NCBI GenBank assembly: GCA_031277195.1
Contig: JAITMU010000003.1
Location: 1 to 10,342, forward strand
Source: Gallionellaceae bacterium
Lineage (GTDB): Bacteria; Pseudomonadota; Gammaproteobacteria; Burkholderiales; Gallionellaceae
Length of the DNA stretch: 10,342 nucleotides
Direction: 5' to 3'
Shown one piece after another: positions 5,977 to 10,342 of this stretch. Position 1 is the stretch's first letter. The number at the start of each line of letters is the position of its first letter. Both the position numbers and the translations under genes were made by a program. The notes under the pieces are model-generated. The model did not search any database. It had not been told where the DNA came from and saw only the letters and a list, made by a program, of their open reading frames with translations.

Positions 5977-6006
5977 GTGCTGTCGTTCTGTCCAAAGATT
6001 GGCCTC

Positions 6007-6777
6007 ATGACGGCCATTTTTCCGATCCCCGCGCTGCGGGACAATTACATCTGGGCGCTGCACGACGACCATCACGCCGCGGTGGTCGATCCGGGCGATG
6101 CCGCACCGGTGCGCGACTGGCTGAATGCCAACGGCCTTACGCTCGCCGCCATCCTCTGCACCCATCATCACCACGATCACGTCGATGGCATCCGCGAACT
6201 GGCGCAAGTATACAACGTGCCGGTTTACGGTCCCCGACAGGAATACATCGCCGATGTCACCCGCGCAGTTGGCGAAGGAGATTTCATTGAACTGCCGTTT
6301 GCCGGTGTCCGCTTGAGCGTGCTCGACATCCCCGGTCACACGCGCGGACACATCGCTTATCTGGGCGAGGATTTTGTTTTTTGCGGCGACACCTTGTTCG
6401 CCTGCGGCTGCGGTCGGGTGTTTGATGGCAGCCTGGAGCAACTGCACCATTCCCTGCGCCGACTGGCTGCGTTGCCGGACGCCACGCGCGTTTTCTGCAC
6501 GCACGAATATACCGAAAACAACATTCGCTTCGCGCTGCTCTGCGAGCCTGGCAATGTCGCGCTGCAAGCGCGTCAAATCTCGGCGCAGGCGTTGCGCGCA
6601 GAAGGCCGCCCAACGCTGCCTTCAACCATCGCGCTGGAAAAAGCGACGAATCCGTTTTTTCGCTGCGATCAACCGGAGATCATGCGCAACGTGGAAAAAC
6701 ATCTGGGGCACGCCTTGTCGTCACGCGATGAAATGCGCGTTTTCGCCGCCTTGCGCGCATGGCGAAACACCTTCTGA
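6007..6777 (+). CDS. gloB: Hydroxyacylglutathione hydrolase (glyoxalase II)
   Basis: GloB hydrolyses S-lactoylglutathione to D-lactate and glutathione, the second step of methylglyoxal detoxification, in the cytoplasm. This 256-aa protein is a metallo-beta-lactamase fold enzyme with the metal motif THHHHDHVDG (52-61; H53, H55, D57, H58), the later metal ligands in IPGHTRGH and FCGDTLFACGCGR, and H in FCTHEYTENN. The C-terminal substrate-binding part ends in EMRVFAALRAWRN, as in the family. The ATG at 6007 (MTAIFPIPALRDNY) matches the usual N-terminus; a GTG at 5977 would add ten residues and is less likely. There is no strong Shine-Dalgarno sequence. It is divergent from the methyltransferase, so its promoter must overlap that gene's 5' end, and is followed by a tRNA gene. 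Confidence 0.95.
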   Translation: MTAIFPIPALRDNYIWALHDDHHAAVVDPGDAAPVRDWLNANGLTLAAILCTHHHHDHVDGIRELAQVYNVPVYGPRQEYIADVTRAVGEGDFIELPFAGVRLSVLDIPGHTRGHIAYLGEDFVFCGDTLFACGCGRVFDGSLEQLHHSLRRLAALPDATRVFCTHEYTENNIRFALLCEPGNVALQARQISAQALRAEGRPTLPSTIALEKATNPFFRCDQPEIMRNVEKHLGHALSSRDEMRVFAALRAWRNTF

Positions 6778-6779
6778 CA

Positions 6780-6808
6780 TTGCAGCAAACCCTGTTCTGG
6801 TTTATCCT
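6780..6808 (+). promoter_or_regulatory. Possible tRNA-Ser promoter
   Basis: TTGCAG (6780-6785) and TATCCT (6803-6808) are separated by 17 bp and end 12 bp before the mature tRNA 5' end, a fitting distance for a tRNA promoter. The -35 matches the sigma-70 consensus only in its first three bases and the -10 at four of six, so this is a weak, position-supported guess. The TTGCAG overlaps the bases right after the gloB stop codon (6775-6777). Confidence 0.35.
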
Positions 6809-6820
6809 GCGCGCCCTTCC

Positions 6821-6911
6821 GGAGAGGTGGATGAGCGGTTTAAGTCGCACGCCTGGAAAGCGTGTTTAGGTTAATAGCCTAACGAGGGTTCGAATCCCTC
6901 CCTCTCCGCCA
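6821..6911 (+). tRNA. tRNA-Ser (anticodon GGA)
   Basis: A long-variable-arm type II tRNA folds here. The acceptor stem is GGAGAGG (6821-6827) with CCTCTCC (6901-6907), the discriminator is G6908 and CCA is encoded at 6909-6911. The anticodon stem CACGC/GCGTG (6848-6852/6860-6864) closes the loop CTGGAAA with anticodon GGA at 6855-6857, which reads serine UCC/UCU. The extra arm follows and the T arm has GAGGGTTCGAATCCCTC. Length and the long variable arm fit serine. No terminator is evident downstream. Confidence 0.96.
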
Positions 6912-7088
6912 AATCAATACGTCTCAACGTCTCCCCAAAAAATCCAACCATCGCGCAGTCCAAGCTGTTTTATCCAAGGTTTGCTTGAAAAATCTGCCCG
7001 ACCATTCCGCCGCGACAAAAGCGCACTGCTTTCATCTTGTTTTTTCTATATATTCAATTAGATGAAAATATAATAGTGCCTTGTTTGT

Positions 7089-7111
7089 TCGGCACATTTA
7101 AAATGAAAACT
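7089..7111. promoter_or_regulatory. Candidate NsrR-type operator
   Basis: The core CATTT-A-AAATG (7095-7105) is a perfect inverted repeat around a single base. It corresponds to the centre of the NsrR (nitric-oxide-sensing Rrf2-family repressor) site, whose known form is two AAGATGYATTT halves one base apart. The outer parts match only partly (about half the positions in each half-site). It abuts the -35 of the best norZ promoter, a sensible place for a repressor of an NO reductase gene. No nsrR gene is in the window. Confidence 0.4.
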
Positions 7112-7139
7112 TGAGATTTAATGACATTTTCTTTAATAT
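7111..7139 (+). promoter_or_regulatory. Candidate sigma-70 promoter of norZ
   Basis: TTGAGA (7111-7116, five of six to TTGACA) and TAATAT (7134-7139, four of six to TATAAT) are separated by exactly 17 bp. Transcription would begin near 7146 and give a leader of about 87 nt before the ATG at 7233. A weaker alternative is TTTACA (7153-7158) with TATGTA (7177-7182). Confidence 0.5.
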
Positions 7140-7221
7140 ACCAGACAAAGGGTTTACAAATTCCCAAAAATCTACTTATGTAATGTATTTCCGTAGAATG
7201 GATGCGGAAAATATTTCCCTC

Positions 7222-7227
7222 AGGGGG
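7222..7227 (+). promoter_or_regulatory. Ribosome binding site of norZ
   Basis: AGGGGG lies five bases before the ATG at 7233 and fixes that start. It is one of the few clear Shine-Dalgarno sequences in the window. Confidence 0.75.
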
Positions 7228-7232
7228 CAACC

Positions 7233-9488
7233 ATGAATACAGCAAAAAAACTATGGCTATGGCTCGCGACAGTCATCGTCGTATGTTTTGCTGTGTTGCT
7301 CTGGCTTGGCTCCGACCTGTCGCGCACTGCTCCACCCATACCTGATCGCGTCGTCACCGACAGCGGAAAACTGCTTTACACCAAGGCCGACATTCAAACC
7401 GGACAAAAGGTCTGGCAGTCCGTGGGGGGCATGGAATTGGGCTCGATCTGGGGTCACGGCGCGATGGTCGCGCCCGACTGGTCGGCGGATTGGCTGCACC
7501 GCGAAGCCACCGCGATGCTTGATGCCTCCGCGCGCGAACGCGGAGCGGACAAATACGAAGAACTGAGCGCGGCAGACCAGGCCGCATTGCAGGCGGAACT
7601 GCAACCGCGCTTCCGCGCCAACCGTTACGACCCGGCAACCGGCGTGCTGACCTTGAGCGATGCGCGCGGCGATGCCGTGCAGGAAGTCTCTCGCCATTAC
7701 GACAGCCTGTTCTCGGACGACCCCGCAACACACGCACTGCGCGTGTCCTATGCGATGCGGGAAAACACCATTCCCGATTCGGCACGGCGGCAGACGATCT
7801 CCGCATTTTTCTTCTGGACATCCTGGGCTGCCGCCACGGATCGCCCCGGCACCAATTCAAGCTACACCAACAACTGGCCTTATGAGCCGCTGGTCGGCAA
7901 TACGCCGCTATCCGGCACGTTCCTGTGGTCGTTGTTCAGCATCTTGTTCATGATCGCCGGCATTGCCGTGCTGGTCTGGCATTACGCGGGCTGGCTCAGC
8001 AAGGAAGAACCCGTAAAACCGCCGGCGAAAAATCCGATGCGCCCGCTGTTCCTCACCCCGTCGATGAAAGTGACCGCCAAATACTTCTGGCTCGTCGCCA
8101 CGTTGATGCTGTTGCAGATTGGTCTGGGCGCGGTCACGTCGCACTATCAACTGGAAGGACAGAATTTCTACGGCCTCCCCCTCTCCGACTGGCTGCCTTA
8201 CAGCTTGACGCGAAGCTGGCACACACAGCTTGCCGTGTTGTGGATCGCCACGGCCTGGCTGGGCACCGGACTTTTCTTCGCCCCCGTCATCGGCGGCGCC
8301 GAGCCGCGCTTCCAGCGCCTGGGTGTCCATGTTTTGTTCATCGCGCTGATCCTGATCATCATCGGTGCCTTCACCGGACAATGGTTTGCCGTGATGCAAA
8401 AAATGAGCCCGGGCGCGAACTTCTGGTTCGGCCACCAAGGCTGGGAATACGTTGACATTGGTCGATTCTGGCAGGCGATTCTGTTCCTCGGCCTGGTGTT
8501 CTGGCTGGTGCTGGTCGGTCGCGCGCTCTGGCCGGCCATCCGCCGCAGGGACGATCTGTCCTCCATCGCCGGTTTGCTGTTCCTCGCCACTCTGGCCATC
8601 GGCCTGTTCTACGGCGCGGGGCTGATGTACAACGAACACAGCAGCTTGTCGACCGTGGAATACTGGCGCTGGTGGGTTGTCCATCTCTGGGTCGAAGGTT
8701 TCTTTGAGGTGTTCGCCGTCGCCGTGGTCAGCTTCCTGTTCGTCCGCTTCGGCCTGGTGCGCAGCGCCAGCGCGACGATCAACGTGCTGTTCGCCACCAT
8801 CGTCTTCCTGCTGGGCGGCGTAATCGGCACCTACCACCACCTCTATTTTGTCGGCACAACCATGGCAGGCGTGGCGCTGGGCGCGAGTTTTTCGGCGCTG
8901 GAAGTGGTGCCGCTGGCGCTGATCGGCATGGAAGCCTGGGATAACTGGCGACACACCAATGCAATCCCCTGGATGGCGCGCTACCGTTGGCCCATCCGGT
9001 TTTTCCTGGCGGTGAGCTTCTGGAATCTGGTGGGCGCAGGCCTGCTCGGCTTCCTCATCAACATGCCGATCGCGCTCTACTACACCCAAGGGCTGATTCT
9101 GACCCCGCTGCACGCGCACACCGCCCTGTTCGGCGTTTACGGGATGCTGGGCATCGGCCTGATGCTGTTCTGCCTGCGCGGCTTGCGCAGTGAGGTGCAG
9201 TGGAACGAAAACTGGCTGTTCGCCAGCTTCTGGTGCCTGAACATCGGCCTCGCCCTGATGGGGCTGCTTTCCCTGTTGCCGATCGGCATGTTGCAGTTCC
9301 AGTCCGTGCTGGAACAGGGTTACGCCTACACCCGCTCCGCGGAATTCATGGATCAATCGTTCATCCATTTCCTCGTCTGGATGCGCACCCCCGGCGACAT
9401 CGTTTTTGCCTGCGGCGCCCTGCTGCTGGCCGTGTTTGTCGCGCGTCTGTGGCTGAAACCGAAACGGGAAACCGAAGAAAACAGCTAA
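7233..9488 (+). CDS. norZ: Quinol-dependent nitric oxide reductase (qNor), single subunit
   Basis: This 751-aa inner-membrane enzyme reduces two NO to N2O with electrons from quinol; norB is also used as its name. It has an N-terminal membrane anchor (about 7-26), a periplasmic domain (about 30-225) including KVWQSVGGMELGSIWGHGA, and a catalytic part with about twelve more helices related to haem-copper oxidases. The ligands match cytochrome-c NorB in identity and spacing: H330 and H629 for low-spin haem b, H627 for haem b3, H484, H535 and H536 for the non-haem iron, and E488 four residues after H484. It therefore looks intact and active. It stands alone, with no norC or norD/Q beside it, as expected for qNor, which serves NO detoxification or partial denitrification. 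Its upstream region has a promoter and an NsrR-like palindrome. Confidence 0.95.
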   Translation: MNTAKKLWLWLATVIVVCFAVLLWLGSDLSRTAPPIPDRVVTDSGKLLYTKADIQTGQKVWQSVGGMELGSIWGHGAMVAPDWSADWLHREATAMLDASARERGADKYEELSAADQAALQAELQPRFRANRYDPATGVLTLSDARGDAVQEVSRHYDSLFSDDPATHALRVSYAMRENTIPDSARRQTISAFFFWTSWAAATDRPGTNSSYTNNWPYEPLVGNTPLSGTFLWSLFSILFMIAGIAVLVWHYAGWLSKEEPVKPPAKNPMRPLFLTPSMKVTAKYFWLVATLMLLQIGLGAVTSHYQLEGQNFYGLPLSDWLPYSLTRSWHTQLAVLWIATAWLGTGLFFAPVIGGAEPRFQRLGVHVLFIALILIIIGAFTGQWFAVMQKMSPGANFWFGHQGWEYVDIGRFWQAILFLGLVFWLVLVGRALWPAIRRRDDLSSIAGLLFLATLAIGLFYGAGLMYNEHSSLSTVEYWRWWVVHLWVEGFFEVFAVAVVSFLFVRFGLVRSASATINVLFATIVFLLGGVIGTYHHLYFVGTTMAGVALGASFSALEVVPLALIGMEAWDNWRHTNAIPWMARYRWPIRFFLAVSFWNLVGAGLLGFLINMPIALYYTQGLILTPLHAHTALFGVYGMLGIGLMLFCLRGLRSEVQWNENWLFASFWCLNIGLALMGLLSLLPIGMLQFQSVLEQGYAYTRSAEFMDQSFIHFLVWMRTPGDIVFACGALLLAVFVARLWLKPKRETEENS

Positions 9489-9497
9489 TCATCGTCT

Positions 9498-9624
9498 CCG
9501 TCATTCCAGCGCAAGCTGGAATCCAGCGTGTCAAACAATTCCGGCGTAGCCGGACAATAAAGGTTTTGTCCGCTGCGCGGGTTATTTATCCCCGACTGGA
9601 TTCCAGCGTGCGCTGGAATGACAG
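9498..9624 (-). repeat. Family B palindromic repeat, copy 2
   Basis: It begins CCGTCATTCCAGCG and ends CGCTGGAATGACAG. Each end has its own small palindrome (ATTCCAGC-GCAA-GCTGGAAT on the left). The interior, TTCCGGCGTAGCCGGACAA then GTTTTGTCCGCTGCGCGG, is the reverse complement of the interior of the 304-414 copy. It lies 10 bp past the norZ stop, so besides being a mobile repeat it could work as the transcript end of norZ. Confidence 0.88.
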
Positions 9625-9734
9625 CGAGAGGCAACAGGGGACGCCGTCAAAAATTTCAAACCGAGACACTACCGGTTCATCAAGCCTAGCGCAGCCTGTC
9701 CGGTTTTCGTGTAAATTTCGGGTTGGTTTTCGTT

Positions 9735-10342
9735 GTGCCGTCCCGAATCGTGCGTTCCTATCAGGATAAAATCAGAACCCGCATACGTTACGCACTACTG
9801 TTCTCAGTCGTCGTACACGCGCTGCTGCTCGTCATGATCGGGCTGGCTCCGCCGTCCCTGCCCGGGCGCGGAACCGGCCCCAGTTCGCTGGAGATCACGC
9901 TGGAACGCGGCGCGGACGAGCTTCCGCGCCCTGCGGCGAACGAAGTCATCGGAGAAGATGTCCCCAGTCCGTCGTCGATGCCTTCCGCGCGCCCCACCCC
10001 GCCCCGGAAACCTGCCGCGCCACCCCAAACTGAGTCGCCAAAAGCCGAATCGTCCGCAGAGAGCGCACCGATTGAACCGGCAGAAATCGTGCCGCCGGAG
10101 AGCGTACCGCCGGAAGTAGTACCGCCTCAAATCGAACCGTCCGAAATCGAACCGCCCAAAATCGAAGTTCCAACGGTCGAACCGGTAACAGTTGAACCAA
10201 CAAAAACCGAACCGCCAAAAATCGAAATTCCAACGATTGAACCCGCCGTCGTTGAGCCACCGAAGGTTGAACCACCGAAGGTTGAGCCGCCGAAGGTCGA
10301 GCCGCCGAAGGTCGAGCCGCCGAAGGTCGAGCCGCCGAAGGT
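9735..10342 (+). CDS. TonB-like energy transducer, 5' part (runs off window)
   Basis: This open frame reaches the window end with no stop, giving at least 202 codons. The N-terminus has a short basic cytoplasmic stretch (YQDKIRTRIRY) and one membrane helix, ALLFSVVVHALLLVMIGLAP (about 20-39), with the SxxxH pattern characteristic of TonB for coupling to ExbB/ExbD. A periplasmic linker very rich in Pro, Glu, Lys and Val follows, ending in EPPKV repeats. The C-terminal TonB domain that would confirm the call lies beyond the window; TolA-like or other Pro-rich envelope proteins remain possible. The start is uncertain: GTG 9735, GTG 9750 and TTG 9723 are in frame after a TAG at 9687-9689, and no strong Shine-Dalgarno sequence discriminates. 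GTG 9735 gives a typical short cytoplasmic segment. Confidence 0.75.
   Translation, partial: MPSRIVRSYQDKIRTRIRYALLFSVVVHALLLVMIGLAPPSLPGRGTGPSSLEITLERGADELPRPAANEVIGEDVPSPSSMPSARPTPPRKPAAPPQTESPKAESSAESAPIEPAEIVPPESVPPEVVPPQIEPSEIEPPKIEVPTVEPVTVEPTKTEPPKIEIPTIEPAVVEPPKVEPPKVEPPKVEPPKVEPPKVEPPK
10254..10342 (+). repeat. 15-bp in-frame tandem repeat (EPPKV) in the tonB-like gene
   Basis: Five complete units and 14 of 15 bases of a sixth occur as GAGCCGCCGAAGGTC variants, from 10254 to the window end. The first two units carry synonymous differences (GAGCCA, GAACCA, GTT) and the later ones are identical, showing recent expansion at the 3' side. Upstream (about 10070-10250) the linker has older, degenerate versions of the same theme (EPPKIE, EPSEIE, VEPTKTE). 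Changes in unit number would alter linker length without breaking the frame. Confidence 0.93.

Larger units (their letters stand above)
6912..7232. other. AT-rich intergenic/control region before norZ
   Basis: No gene is supported in these 321 bp. From about 7030 the sequence becomes strongly AT-rich compared with the GC-rich genes on both sides. It holds an inverted pair TTTCATCT/AGATGAAA (about 7030 and 7060), a perfect TATAAT (7069-7074) without a convincing -35, an NsrR-like palindrome (7095-7105), a better promoter (7111-7139) and small inverted repeats in the presumed leader (7188-7218). A 63-codon minus-strand frame (7054-7245) overlaps the norZ start and shows no family resemblance. 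No clear FNR box (TTGAT-N4-ATCAA) or sigma-54 -24/-12 element was found. Confidence 0.7.

Noticed and set aside
5977..6576. 5' extension of the methyltransferase frame to 6576
   Set aside because: The extra ~200 codons are antisense to gloB and show no family similarity; MSTATTLIDWF at 5976 is the natural start.
7111..7126. FNR box in TTGAGATTTAATGA
   Set aside because: Only the first half-site resembles TTGAT-N4-ATCAA; the second half does not match.
7908..9368. 486-codon minus-strand open frame opposite norZ
   Set aside because: Its translation is low-complexity (H, Q, E, R, A rich) with no domain; it is a shadow of the GC-rich norZ codons, which encode a clear qNor.

Overview
The window reads as chromosomal DNA of a free-living proteobacterium, most likely a betaproteobacterium. 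GC is high in the coding regions, and the gloB / YafS-type methyltransferase / rnhA / dnaQ neighbourhood is the beta/gammaproteobacterial one (E. coli has the same four genes side by side). A quinol-type nitric oxide reductase and dense short palindromic intergenic repeats also fit. I cannot assign a genus.

Left edge (1-591): no genes. A 7-bp tandem array (18 units, GTGTCGC) runs off the left end, followed by two copies of a 'GTAGGGCGGGGCTTGCCCC' inverted-repeat element (family A) flanking one 'GTCATTCCAGCG' element (family B).

592-5976, minus strand: seven genes in one direction. In transcription order they are a YafS-like methyltransferase, rnhA (RNase HI), dnaQ (Pol III epsilon proofreading exonuclease), a YhiN/HI0933 flavoprotein, lemA, a membrane-anchored TPM-domain protein with a Gly-rich tail, and a soluble TPM-domain protein. 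Two junctions overlap (methyltransferase/rnhA and TPM/TPM), suggesting translational coupling. Palindromic repeats sit at the rnhA/dnaQ, dnaQ/yhiN and lemA/TPM junctions and after the last gene. dnaQ extends 5' of any ATG/GTG/TTG: the Exo I motif is encoded upstream of the first canonical start, so it must use a rare start such as ATC, or the sequence holds an error or start-codon mutation.

6007-6911, plus strand: gloB (glyoxalase II), divergent from the methyltransferase with only 30 bp between start codons, then a tRNA-Ser(GGA).

6912-9488: an AT-rich regulatory region with a good sigma-70-like promoter and an NsrR-like palindrome precedes norZ/norB, a 751-aa single-subunit quinol-dependent NO reductase with all predicted metal ligands. 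It probably serves NO detoxification or denitrification.

9498-10342: another family B element, in the opposite orientation to the copy at 304-414, then the 5' part of a TonB-like energy-transducer gene that leaves the window inside a run of EPPKV repeats.

I see no convincing new multi-gene system. The most interesting points are the start-codon-less dnaQ, repeat elements that supply the ends of neighbouring genes, and the norZ control region.
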